Shown here: piece after piece, positions 50,166 through 59,920 of the stretch
How the letters are laid out: each line of letters starts with the position of its first letter
Numbering within the stretch: the stretch's first letter is position 1
DNA from: Aurantiochytrium sp. KH105
Lineage: Eukaryota > Sar > Bigyra > Thraustochytrida > Thraustochytriidae
Length of the DNA stretch: 64,000 nt
Reading direction: 5' to 3'
NCBI GenBank assembly: GCA_003116975.1
Contig: BGKB01000049.1
Location: 186,001-250,000, forward strand
Position numbers and translations under genes: made by a program
Notes under the pieces: generated by a model
The model's input: the letters and a program-made list of their open reading frames with translations, nothing else
Database searches by the model: none
What the model was told of the DNA's origin: nothing

Positions 50166-52427
50166 ATGATTGGCCACCGCGGAGGCGCACGCGGGAGCGG
50201 CGCGGGCGCTGGCGGCGCGGGCGGGCCCGGCGCGAAGCGGCTGAAGATCACGCTGCGCAAGGCTCGCCCTGCGCTGCCCGCAGACTACCTGGAGTCGAGC
50301 TGGAATGCCCTGGAGACGGCGGTGCGCGCGATCCAGGAGCAGCGCGCCGTGGAGCAGAGCCGCGAGGAGCTCTACCACATGGTGGAGGGCCTGTGCATGC
50401 ACAAGCAGGCGGCGGCGCTGTGCACGCGGCTCGAGGGCGTCTTGGAAAAACACATTGAGGCGTCTCTGCGCAGACTCGTGGGCCAGACCCCGGACCACGC
50501 CGCCTTTCTGGAGCTCGTCACGGACATGTGGCAAAATTACTGCCAACAAATGCACTCGATTCGCAGTATCTTTCTCTACCTAGATCGCTCGTACGTCATT
50601 GCGGAGGCGTCGCTGCGGTCCATCTGGGACATTGGTCTCCGTATGTTCCGCAAGTACCTGGAGGCGGCGCCCGAGGTGGAAAGTAAAGTAATCCGCGGCT
50701 TCCTGGACCTCATTGCACGCGAACGCGCCGGCGAGGCCGTTAACCAGTCCACGGGCACGTGCGTGGTGCGCATGCTCGTGGCTCTTGATTTATACGAGTC
50801 CAAATTTGAGCCTAAGCTTCTCGAAGAGACACGCGAGTTCTATCGCGCCGAGTCCAGCAGCATGCTCGAGCAGAGCCCCGTGGCCGATTACCTGCAGCAC
50901 GTGAATCGCCGTCTGCAAGAGGAGAAGCAGCGCGTGGCGCGCTATCTCGACCCGCAGACGCGCATCCCGCTCGTGCGCGCCTGCGAAAAGGAACTCATCA
51001 GCGAGCATGTGTCCGTCTTGTTAGAAAAGGGCTTTGACACGCTGGTTCGCGAGAAACGTGCCGAGGATCTCGGGCGCATGTTTGCGCTGCTCAAGCGCGT
51101 CGACGCGCTTTCGCAGATGCGCGCAGCCCTGTCGGCGCACGTCAAGCGCCGCGGCGCGCAAATTGTACAGACGGACGAATCCAAGGACAAGGAAATGGTG
51201 CCAACGCTGTTGCAGCTCATGGAAGACCTCATGGAACTTCAGCGTACCGCCATGCAGGGTAACGAGGACTTTGATCGCACGATTCGCGACGCTTTCGAGG
51301 CCTTTCTCAACTCGCGTGGCAACCGGCCCGCAGAACTCATTGCAAAGTACATTGACCGCCAGCTGCGCTCCGGCGTCAAGGGCGCGGGCGGCGAGGACGC
51401 CGTAGAAGCTCTCTTGGAAAAGGTCGTTGTACTCTTTCGCTTTCTCAGCGCCAAGGATACCTTTGAGGCCTTTTACAAGAAGGACCTCGCCAAGCGCCTC
51501 CTGCTTGGACGGTCGGCCTCCACGGACCTTGAGCGCTCGATGATCACCAAGCTCAAGACCGAGTGCGGGTCTCGCTTTACGAACCGCCTCGAGGGTATGT
51601 TTAAGGACATGGACATTTCTAAAGAGACCATGACCCAGTTCGCCAAGGATTCCCTCTACCAGGAGCGCGGCTTTGACACGGAAATTCATGTCAACGTGCT
51701 CAGCACAAGCAATTGGCCAGCTTACCCGGTCATGAAAAACCTCAAGTTACCGGAGCGGATGTCGGCTTGTGAAAGCGCCTTTGAAAAATTCTACAAGAGC
51801 AAATTCAAGGAGGGCCGCCGTCTCACCTGGCAGCATTCTCTTGGACATTGCATTCTTCGCGCGGACCTACCGGGGGGCCGCAAGGAGCTTGAGGTTTCCT
51901 TTTATCAGGCCATCGTTCTTCTTTTGTACAACGAGCTCCCGGCGGGGGGCCAGGAGTTCACTGCAAGCGTACTGCGTGAGCGCACGGGTCTCGAAGAAGG
52001 CGAGCTGCACCGCACGCTGCTTTCTCTGGGAAGCCCCCAGGCGCGCCTGCTTTTGCGCGAGCCCAAGGCCAGCGTGCGGGACCCGATCAAACCTACGGAC
52101 CGTTTCGTTATGAACAGTGCCTTTCGTTCGGACCGCTTTCGTATCAAGATCAACTCGATCCAAATCAAGGAAACCACCTCGGAGAACCGAGAGACGCACG
52201 AGCGCGTGCAACAGGACCGCCAGTATCAGATTGATGCCGCAATCGTGCGCATCATGAAGGCACGCAAGGCGTTGGGCCACCAGGAGCTGCTCGAAGAGAT
52301 CTTCAAGCAGCTGCGTTTTCCCGCCACTGCGCAGTTAATCAAACAGCGCATCGCAAGTCTAATTGACCGCGAATACCTTGAGCGCTCCGCGCCGCCTCCG
52401 AATGGTGCCTACAAGTATATGGCATAA
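50166..52427 (+). CDS. CUL4: Cullin-4, scaffold of a CRL4 ubiquitin ligase
   Basis: 753 residues, ATG at 50166. Cullin-4 holds DDB1-DCAF substrate receptors at its N-terminus and the RING protein RBX1 at its C-terminus, and works in the nucleus and cytosol. The short Gly-rich leader ends in KRLKITLRKARPALP, then the cullin repeats: SWNALETAVRAIQ, MHSIRSIFLYLDRSYV and SIWDIGLRMFR. The cullin homology domain has FEAFYKKDLAKRLLLGRSAS, KLKTECGSRFTNRLEGMFKD and LTWQHSLGHCILRA. The winged-helix end has RQYQIDAAIVRIMKARKALGH, whose Lys698 (RIMK) is the NEDD8 site by family rule, and ends GAYKYMA. IFLYLDRSYV and RSIWDIGL favour CUL4 over CUL1-3. Length is normal for CUL4A. Confidence 0.94.
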   Translation: MIGHRGGARGSGAGAGGAGGPGAKRLKITLRKARPALPADYLESSWNALETAVRAIQEQRAVEQSREELYHMVEGLCMHKQAAALCTRLEGVLEKHIEASLRRLVGQTPDHAAFLELVTDMWQNYCQQMHSIRSIFLYLDRSYVIAEASLRSIWDIGLRMFRKYLEAAPEVESKVIRGFLDLIARERAGEAVNQSTGTCVVRMLVALDLYESKFEPKLLEETREFYRAESSSMLEQSPVADYLQHVNRRLQEEKQRVARYLDPQTRIPLVRACEKELISEHVSVLLEKGFDTLVREKRAEDLGRMFALLKRVDALSQMRAALSAHVKRRGAQIVQTDESKDKEMVPTLLQLMEDLMELQRTAMQGNEDFDRTIRDAFEAFLNSRGNRPAELIAKYIDRQLRSGVKGAGGEDAVEALLEKVVVLFRFLSAKDTFEAFYKKDLAKRLLLGRSASTDLERSMITKLKTECGSRFTNRLEGMFKDMDISKETMTQFAKDSLYQERGFDTEIHVNVLSTSNWPAYPVMKNLKLPERMSACESAFEKFYKSKFKEGRRLTWQHSLGHCILRADLPGGRKELEVSFYQAIVLLLYNELPAGGQEFTASVLRERTGLEEGELHRTLLSLGSPQARLLLREPKASVRDPIKPTDRFVMNSAFRSDRFRIKINSIQIKETTSENRETHERVQQDRQYQIDAAIVRIMKARKALGHQELLEEIFKQLRFPATAQLIKQRIASLIDREYLERSAPPPNGAYKYMA

Positions 52428-53169
52428 TGGGTGACGGCGGGGTTGTCATGGAAACAATGTGGCGGCTGATGTCAGAGGGGGTCTTGGGAACGCCAATGCG
52501 AACACGATCCGTCGGCAAGAACGAGTTTGCTTGCGGTATTTTGCCATCACGGGAGGACGAGATTCTTTGGGAATGTATAGTCGATCGCCACTTTTCGTTT
52601 CACCACGTGAAGTCGTTTTGCCATGCAAAATCTCTTGCCTTGTTGGTTGGGTTTTTACAATCTTTACTTGCTTCTCAGACAGCTTTTAAAAAAAAATTGC
52701 GATAATGAATCTGTACGACATTGGTTCGTCTGGTGTTTTGGGGCAAGGTGGAGACTCGAGTCAAGGGTTGTAAGTTGTTACTGTTCATGGAAAAAGTAAG
52801 AACGAAATGTGGTGTTTTCATGGAAAATAAGAATGAAATTGTGTTGCGGTTGTCTGTTGTGGAAGATCAAGACATCATTTTGTTTGTGAACAAAAAAAAA
52901 ACCAATGATATTGTATTTGCGGATTTACGGTGGTGCGCTTTGCGCAAAAAGATGAAGCGAAAAGTATAATCTTTTTTCTTGGTCGAAGTGCAGGACCCTG
53001 TGCCGGCTGTCATACGCGGCACAATGAAAGCTTTGGGAACCTGCGCTCGTCATCAGAGGCTCGATCTTATTTGGGCCAAAAGCGTACCGCTGCATGCCGC
53101 AGCGAAGTGCTCGCGTCATGTCGTGATTGTTGGAGAGCAAAACATGTCACAGAGCGGGGAATCGAGGAT
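52428..53169. other. Convergent intergenic, CUL4 and SELENOW 3' regions
   Basis: AT-richer than its surroundings. Poly-A/poly-T runs (52686-52698, 52891-52901, 52971-52977) lie here. Its right part is the 3'UTR of the minus-strand selenoprotein gene, where a SECIS element is expected. Confidence 0.6.
53007..53056 (-). promoter_or_regulatory. Candidate SECIS element for the selenoprotein
   Basis: Read on the minus strand, 114-163 nt after the stop codon, there is CTGATGACGAGCGCAG, an unpaired AAA, and then TTGTGCCGCGTATGACAG. This gives the expected order ATGA ... AA ... GA. The stem CGAGCGCAG / TTGTGCCGCG pairs over eight positions plus one A/G mismatch and one bulge, counting G-U pairs. Flaws: the 5' arm to the AA is 15 nt, longer than usual, and two extra bases (TA) offset the 3' GA from the 5' ATGA. 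It is hand-folded and should be treated as a candidate only. Confidence 0.35.
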
Positions 53170-53604
53170 CTACTCCTTGCTGTCCAGGAAGTCCTGAATC
53201 TTGTCTACGATGGCCTGAACCTCGGCAGCCGACTGGCACTTGCCTTGGCCACGCGTTGACTTGGAGTGGAGCAGGTCACCAGTCTCGGTGAGCGTCACCT
53301 CAAAGTTGCCCGTCGTGCCCGGGTCCTCCTGGCCTACGACTTTGACATCGTCGCCGAATTCCTCTTCCAGTTGCTGCTTGAGCGCCCGGAAGTACTTGCT
53401 GTACCCTGTGCAGCCACGTTGGTTGTGGTCGTCGGCAGTCCCCGTCGTTGTCCACGCGTTAGCTTTTTCTTCAGGCCGGCCATTTTACCCTCCCGTGTCG
53501 AAACCGCGCAGCCCGCGCAGGCAGCGCAGCCCGCGCGCTGCGTATGTGCGTGTGCATAACCTACCTCAGCCGCCGCAATACTGCACGTTGATCGTAGCCA
53601 CCAT
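53170..53604 (-). CDS. SELENOW: Selenoprotein W-like Rdx protein with in-frame TGA (Sec) and one intron
   Basis: Two exons on the minus strand. Exon 1 is 53604-53565: ATG, then MVATINVQYCGG, then TGA at 53568-53566, then G. A 159-nt intron runs from 53564 (GTAGGT donor) to 53406 (CTGCACAG acceptor). Exon 2 is 53405-53170, reading GYSKYFRALKQQLEEEF, then GQEDPGTTGNFEVTLT, LLHSKSTRGQG, and a final helix to TAG at 53172-53170. Joined, they give exactly 92 codons, 91 residues with Sec13. The resulting Y-C-G-G-U-G-Y is the CxxU redox centre of the SelW/Rdx thioredoxin-fold family, and size, strand order and GxFEV are all as expected. Exon 2 alone has no ATG and no CxxC. The TGA ends two bases before the splice site. 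SelW-type proteins are small cytosolic thiol-redox proteins. Confidence 0.88.
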
Positions 53605-55142
53605 CGTGTCCTCTCCTTCGTGCGCCTGCGTCTCGACTCTCGATTTCTCTCGTTACGGCTTTGGCAAGCTGAGCCTTCGTCGTGACGACGTCGAAGGCGA
53701 TAATGATTGATGCCTTTTTTCTTTCTTCTTTTTCTGTTCGCTCATTCGACGCACAGCGCGCGGACGACGTGCCCGCTGCGCAACGCGCCATCGAAGTAGC
53801 GAATACAGATAGCGCGCGCGGAGTAGAAGTAGAGATGCCATTTTGGCGTGCAGCGAAAGCGACCAATTTCCGATCTCGCATGAGTGAAACATGGGGTGAA
53901 TGACAAAAGGGCGGGCGGCGGGCGACCGACCGACCGACCAGCCGTTCAGGAGCATCAGAATTGACGGCAGCTGATGATGGAAAGGAACAGAGGGGCATAC
54001 GGATCCATTTTTGCTCGGGAATTCGGCGTCTACGTTTGTCATGCATGCGCGAGATTTGATTGGAAATGCTCAGACTCGACAGTCTCCAACAACAAAAGGA
54101 AAAGTCCATGCGAAAAGAATGCATGCACATCTTCAGAAAGCATCATGTCTTCGTGGGAAGAAAGAAAACTGCTCGCGTCCCCATCGATGCCAATGCATGT
54201 TAGCTCTGACCTACTTGGAATGGACGATTGCGACCGGTTAAGGCACTTGAAATAAATTGGGTCCACTCGGGAATGGAGTTCCTCTTGGCCTGATAGTTCC
54301 TGATGTGTTGCTTGCTATTGACCTAATACTTTCTTGTTAAAGTATTGCTTACTCTAGACCTCCGGTCAGCTCTGTGTAGTTGTTAATTGGTCAGCACTGT
54401 GATCTTTGAGCTTCCGCATGTTGAACGCGGCGTTGAACTTACCTTGTTGTGATCGTCCTGAGCTACTTCCTAGAGAGGTTAGTTGTGCTTTAACGTCGTT
54501 ACCCTATTTCACAGAAAGCATGCATTCACAAAAAGTGGTCCGTGTGCAGCACAATGGAAGGGGTCTCGAGAATGCAGGCAGCACATTCCTTGGCAAATGC
54601 AGGCATGTGCAGCGCGATGGAGTATATTTTTCTCCTGAGAGCAGTATACCTTTTCCTGAGAGCAAGCGCAAGGGATTTCTTTGGAAAAAATGATCAATAA
54701 AATGTGGACGATCTTTTCCAACAGAAAGGCTTCGCGCGAGACAAGAGAGAGACAACCTGGCTGAAAGCTTGTACGTTGTCTTGTCTTTTATTTTTTGAGG
54801 ACGAAAATGATGCAAGAGCCACAGCACAAGTTTCTCATTTCCACTGTCTAAATGTTATTCTCGCGCTTTGGACGTAGGATCGGCACATTTGGGGAGTAAT
54901 AAATGCTGTGTAGCCCAATAGCTTACGAGGTTTACCACAGCTAGCTACCACACTTGCGATTGTGAGGGCACATTTCCAGCTTAGGTCCTATAGTTTAAGG
55001 TACAAGGCAACTTCGGTCGGATAGTTTCACAGAGGTGCGGGGGAAAGTCTAAGGGGGAGAGGCGATCAATAAGGGAAAAAATGGATTGAGCGCTTACATC
55101 ACAGTAGACCCACAGTCGATGCCAATGAGGTCAAGGAGAGCC
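53605..55142. other. Intergenic between SELENOW and the Ser-rich gene
   Basis: No recognised gene. It holds the SELENOW promoter at its left edge, GACC repeats near 53926-53940 (CGACCGACCGACC), and AT-richer sequence from 54230 to 55100. A plus-strand frame at 54406-54693 has no recognisable content. A CCTGAGAGCA word occurs twice (about 54635 and 54653). Confidence 0.5.
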
Positions 55143-56465
55143 TTATGCTTGAGTTGACGTGAGAGTGTTGTCAAGGAGGGCGCGGCGCGCGAGAACGAGG
55201 TCTCGGGCAATGTAAAAGCAGTCGTGGCAGAGCGCGTCGGCCTCCCTTGGTATTTTGTCGACGCGATAAGAAAGAAAGCTTTCGAGACAGTCGCGCACGA
55301 GACTGGCAATGATTTCCTCGGTGTGGATGGCGAAGGTCGAGCTGTCCTGCTCCAAGCTGGAAGGCTCGTATATTTCGTTGTCCACAAAACGCTTGCACTT
55401 GCGCACAAGCTCGGCGTACGTTTCAATATGATGGTCACGTGCCACCGAGGCTCTCTTGCGCGGAAGGAATTCTTGGATGCTTGCGCCCTCGTAGGAGACG
55501 TCTGTGAGTTCTCGACGACACCAGTCTTGAATCATGTCGAAGAACTCGGCCTCACGCGTGTACTCGGGGCTCCGCACGCGCTTGCTATTTTTGTTTCGTC
55601 GCTTCGGGCGCCTGCGTTGTTTCTTGCTCAGATCCCGTGCGCGATCGGAGAGTGCACATGTCTCGTCTGGAACGACAGAGCCGAATTCATCGCCATCAAC
55701 GACGCAAGCTTGCTGCGCCATCATCGCATGCCCGCGCGACATTCCCGGAGATTTCGGTCCACCCAAGACTTTCTCTCCGTTTAGGCTGTATGATGCCGCA
55801 TCGTCTTGCTGCTCCTCCTCTACGTCCTCCTCTTCTTCCTGAGGCACTTCGTAGCTGCGCACGGTCACTTGGTCTGCAAAACGGACCATGAGCTTGCGTT
55901 TTTCCTTGCCTTCTGGCGCTGATGTTGGGCGTCTTCGTCGTCGCGCGAGGCTTTGTCGCAATTTGGCGGATATTCGCAGAGAGCGCGCGCGCATGCTGTT
56001 GGTTTTCCGGGGGTCTTCCACGTCTTCCCAGTCTTTGGCCGCGGCACTTGCGCTGTCGTCATCGAGGTTGTAGCGTTTCTCGACCTCGCTAGCGCGCCTT
56101 CTCATTTCTTGTTGCTTTTGCACAGTATCTCTCCACTTGCGCTGCAGCCGATCGAGGTTTCTGACTTTGCCATCGCCGGCGGAGCTCCGCCTACTGCTGC
56201 TGTTGCTGCTGCTGTTGCTACTATTTCTCCTTTCCGTCGCGCTAGAGTCTGCGTCTGCAATCGTGCTTGTACTCGTGCTGCTTGCGCTGCTTGTGCTGTT
56301 CGAGCTGCCTGCACTGCTCGAGCTGCTGACGCTGCTCGCGCTCCACGAGTCGCTGCTGGTGCTTTCCTGCACCTCGAAGCTGCTGTAGTTTGCGCGCTCC
56401 GTGCGCTTGCGGCTGCGCCGCGAGCTGCCGTCGCCGCCGTCGTCGCCTCGCTGGCCGGCCGCCAT
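55143..56465 (-). CDS. Ser-rich basic protein of unknown function
   Basis: 440 residues from the ATG at 56465 (MAAGQRGDDGGDGSS), whose context is strong (ACC before, G after). An upstream in-frame ATG at 56657 would add 64 low-complexity residues and seems less likely. Residues about 20-105 are a Ser/Asn/Thr-rich disordered region. A basic helical stretch follows (RNLDRLQRKWRDTVQKQQE), then RSLRISAKLRQSLARRRRRP, an acidic run and RDLSKKQRRRPKRRNKNSKR, which look like nuclear targeting signals. The last about 125 residues are well-mixed and helical (FFDMIQDWCRREL, YAELVRKCKRFVDNEIY, IIASLVRDCLESFLSY) and probably form the folded domain. I do not recognise it. Confidence 0.7.
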   Translation of the reverse strand: MAAGQRGDDGGDGSSRRSRKRTERANYSSFEVQESTSSDSWSASSVSSSSSAGSSNSTSSASSTSTSTIADADSSATERRNSSNSSSNSSSRRSSAGDGKVRNLDRLQRKWRDTVQKQQEMRRRASEVEKRYNLDDDSASAAAKDWEDVEDPRKTNSMRARSLRISAKLRQSLARRRRRPTSAPEGKEKRKLMVRFADQVTVRSYEVPQEEEEDVEEEQQDDAASYSLNGEKVLGGPKSPGMSRGHAMMAQQACVVDGDEFGSVVPDETCALSDRARDLSKKQRRRPKRRNKNSKRVRSPEYTREAEFFDMIQDWCRRELTDVSYEGASIQEFLPRKRASVARDHHIETYAELVRKCKRFVDNEIYEPSSLEQDSSTFAIHTEEIIASLVRDCLESFLSYRVDKIPREADALCHDCFYIARDLVLARRALLDNTLTSTQA

Positions 56466-59009
56466 GGTCGCCGCCGTGCCCGAAGCCGGAGCTGATCTGC
56501 ATTTGCCGCCGCTCCCGGGGGCGCGCGCCACTCGTCTCCGCGCCCAGGCACATCCCCCGCTGGCGGGAGCCCGTGCCGGCGACCCGCGGCCAGTGTGCTG
56601 TGGCTGCCCGCCGGCCGGGCTGGGCCCGTGCCCGAGCGCAAGAGTGGATGCGTCCATTTCCGAGTGCGCGAGCGCCGGCGGCCCTGATAAGTGGACGCTT
56701 GAAGAAAGAAAAGGCCGAGCAATATGGCGGTCCGTCGTTGCTACGGCCCCACAGCTGCCTGGCGCGTGCAGGAGCTGGCTCCCCCTCCAGAGAAGAGCTG
56801 CTGCTGTTTCCCGCGCCGGAAAAGCGCGAGCGCGCGCGAGGGAAAGCGGCTGGCCGCTGCCAGCCGCGCGGCGCAGGGCGAGCCCGCGGCCGCGCAGAGG
56901 ATCGCGGCTTTAGTATCGAGGGTGAAATCGAGATCGAGGACCAATCTCAATCTCAATCTCGATGTCAATCTCGATCTCGCTCAGCCTCGATGAATGTTGA
57001 TGAATGACGTGACCTCGCGCGCGACGAGACTTGACGTTGGGAATGTGGCTGCGAGGCCACGCGACGTTCGCTGCAACGTCGCCCTGCGCTGTGGAGACGC
57101 TGGCTACTGGGCGGCGCTCCCTTGAAGCGTGGGCGGATTTCGTGGTCCAGGCTTTTCCTTTTCAAAAAGAAGTGAGTTGTCACGGGGACGGGGCCTGAGC
57201 ACCGCTGCGTTAAGGCAGGCGGGCAAGAGCAAATGGAAGATGACCACAGCCACAGCGACAGGTGCCTTGCACGCGCCTGATGGCCATGTACTCGTTGGCA
57301 ATGTTGTGCCCTAATGACCTTGAGCGAGGGAAAACCAGACCAAATGAGGGCACGCGATACAATTCAAGTATCGTATATACTGCACCGCACCGCGCCGCAC
57401 CGCACTGCACCGCACCGCGAGAAAAAATCGCAATAGTGGAAATCGCCAAGGCCGCCCGCACGCCCGCTCGCTCGCTCGCACCGCACGTATGCTCCGCACG
57501 CCGCCTTGCGTCTTCTTCAGGTCGGGAAGTTAGCAAGGGTTCGAGCTAATTTGCCCACACAATTTTACGCTCGAGGGCACTGCCTGCTGCAGCGGCGGGG
57601 ACGCCCGAGGGAATCGAGGGCTTCTCCGTGACTCACGAACCGCTTCGCGGGTAGCTCCGTCGGCACCCGCGCGCAGTCCAGGAAATCGAGACGGTCTGCC
57701 CTCTCTCACAGTGCGAGGCCGTGCGTCGCCGCAATGCCTGCAGGCAGTTGCTCACTCGCTCTTCGCGACGGGTCTTGCCTGCCTGCACGCGTGCAGGCCG
57801 CGTGGGCTTGGCGTGCGCGGCCGCTCCTTCCCTCTTTCGTTGTGACCCGCGCTCGACGCACCGCCTGGCCAATCGCCATTGTTTCTTTGCCCGCCGGGCG
57901 AAAGGCTTGCTCGCCTCCTCGCCCTGCCTCAAGGCAGTCTTGGGCCCACTCGTCGATGCGTGCGTCGATAGATGGGCCGAGCGCTCTCAGTCAGAGAGAG
58001 GGCTGCGACCACGAATCGTCCCATTCGAAGAGTCTCGCTGGCCTTGGGACGCGCGGAATTCCACTCGCGGAAAGACCCCTTGCGCTGTTGATCACCGGCA
58101 CGGCTGCCGAGTCGTCCCCCCGGCGCCAGAGGCCTGCTCGCGCGCCGCCTCGAGTCCCTGGGCCGCGCCGCGCCGCCAAGCTAAGCTCGCTGCCAGGTGC
58201 AGACGTTTGTTATCGTCTGTTTATGTGTGGTTCTTTACGGCCCTTCGGATCGGATGAACGAGGGAAACGGCGCCGAGGCCCCACGGCGAGGCGGACCATC
58301 TTCGCTCATAGTAAAGCGACGATGGATGCTCATAGGGCTAAGACAGTCTGCACACGACGAAGGGCTGGAGGCGAGATTGTTGCGGACTTTGCACCGAACG
58401 GTGCTTGGTCGGCTGGGGTGACAAGCGAGGTAGAGGCGTCGAAGACGATTTTCGACGCGACCAACGTGCAGGGGGGTGGGTGGGACAACTTTTCCCTCTT
58501 GGCTGTTGGTTGGTTGCTTGATTGATTCGTGCCACGCGAGCTTGCGAGTAGCCAGACTGAATGGCAACTTTCAAAATGACTCCTCCCCGCACGGACACGA
58601 CCTTGCGCCGTTTCATGGCCAAGCAATGTGTCAAACCGTGGCTGAGATTGCTCGGCTAATACCTGAATCTGTAGGCTTACTCAGCGCTTGCAGCATCCGC
58701 CAAGGAACCTTTTCATTGTCAAGCAGATCCTCTGCTCTGCTCTGCTCAATGCCAGCGATGATGCGTTCTCAGGAATGATCTTCGGCATGATCTGAGGGCC
58801 TGCCAGCCATGGAAAGAACCCTCTTGATCCCGACCTGTCAGCAGTGTTTGCAGTGCAGCATTCGACTTTTCCACACAACAATATCTCTCTCTGCATAGCA
58901 GCTCTTGGTCAGGCTGTCCGAATGTACGTGTCGGCGTCGAACGACGCCAACGCAAAGGAGGGGAAGGTATTACCCAGACAGTCAATCATCCGCGACAAAG
59001 AGCTCGACG
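56466..59009. other. 2.5-kb region without a confident gene
   Basis: GC-rich near 56.5-56.9 kb, then mixed. Short repeats: AATCTC/GATCTC words at about 56920-56985 and CCGCA/CTGCA words at about 57382-57418. A plus frame at 57734-58525 and a minus frame at 57633-57932 overlap, are Arg/Ala/Ser-rich and match nothing. The right end is the promoter of the TMX-like gene. Confidence 0.45.
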
Positions 59010-59817
59010 ATGCGGGCGCAAAGCATGCTCGGTGGCGCCATGCGTGCGGTGTTCCTGGCCCTTGTCTTTGGCGTGCTATTCGTGGCGCAAGATGGCGCCG
59101 AGGGCCGCGTGATCGAGCTCGGAGAAGACAACTTTGAGCAATTGACGCAAGCTGCGACGGGTGCGACAACGGGTGACTGGTACGTAACGAGGGAGCAAAG
59201 GAGAGGCCGCACAGGTGGCAACGCTTACGTGGACGATTGCGACGCGCAGGTTTGTCAAGTTCTATGCGCCATGGTGCGGCCACTGCAAGCGTATGGCGTC
59301 GGCATGGGAAAACTTGGGCGAAGAACTCCTGGGCGAGATCAACGTAGCAGAGGTAAATGCGGAGAAAAATAAAGCCTTGGCGCATCGCTTCAAGATCAAG
59401 GGCTTTCCGACCCTCTTGTACTTTCATCAAGGCACAATGTACAAGTTCGGAGGAAAACGCAATGTCGAGACCATGGCCGAGTTTGCCAGATATATCGCCG
59501 AACATCGTACAGGCCCCAAGGATGTTGACAGCGTTCCTGTTCCTGCCGAAGCCTCTCTTCTTGACGCAAATGCTGCTGTTTATGAGCGTATGATCGTGAC
59601 CTTGCGCAAAGAGCCACTCAAGGCCGCGCTGGCAGCCCTCGCAGGCGTTCTGGTTGGCGCCGGAGCGGTGTACGCCGTGTTCAGGCCGCGCGACACCATT
59701 CCGGAGGTGCCTGCTGCCCACAAAGACAGGCGAGATACACCAGCGACGACGAAAAAAGAAGACAAAGTCAATGCTGAAAAGGGAGCCACTGTACCGGAAT
59801 CTAAAAAGACCAAATAG
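59010..59817 (+). CDS. TMX-like single-thioredoxin-domain membrane protein (PDI family)
   Basis: Two exons: 59010-59179 and 59250-59817, with a 70-nt intron (GTACGT donor at 59180, GCGCAG acceptor ending 59249). They join to 246 codons in frame, 245 residues. The splice rebuilds the TGG codon of WFVKFYAPWCGHCKRM. In-frame ATGs occur at 59010, 59025 and 59040; the last gives the tidiest signal peptide (MRAVFLALVFGVLFVAQ). One thioredoxin domain has CGHC at 66-69 (counting from 59010) and the cis-Pro loop IKGFPTLLYF. Then come a hydrophobic span (KAALAALAGVLVGAGAVYAV, about 181-200) and a Lys/Glu/Thr-rich tail. It is probably an ER membrane thiol oxidoreductase with a luminal active site. The tail end KKTK resembles a di-lysine ER-retrieval signal. 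It converges with the WD40-Roc-COR-TIR gene, 103 bp apart. Confidence 0.88.
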
Positions 59818-59920
59818 TTTTTCTCCTGTCGCCCCCAATTCGGGTGCGGGAGCCTGGAAAATAAAATTATCAGAAGCAACGGGTAACACGAAACAAAAAC
59901 CAATTGTAATTCGATAAGCG

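Noticed and set aside
53108..53147. Alternative SECIS fold closer to the SELENOW stop codon
   Set aside because: A TGACATGT / ACATGAC stem exists, but the conserved quartet is out of register by one base and the loop As are poorly placed.
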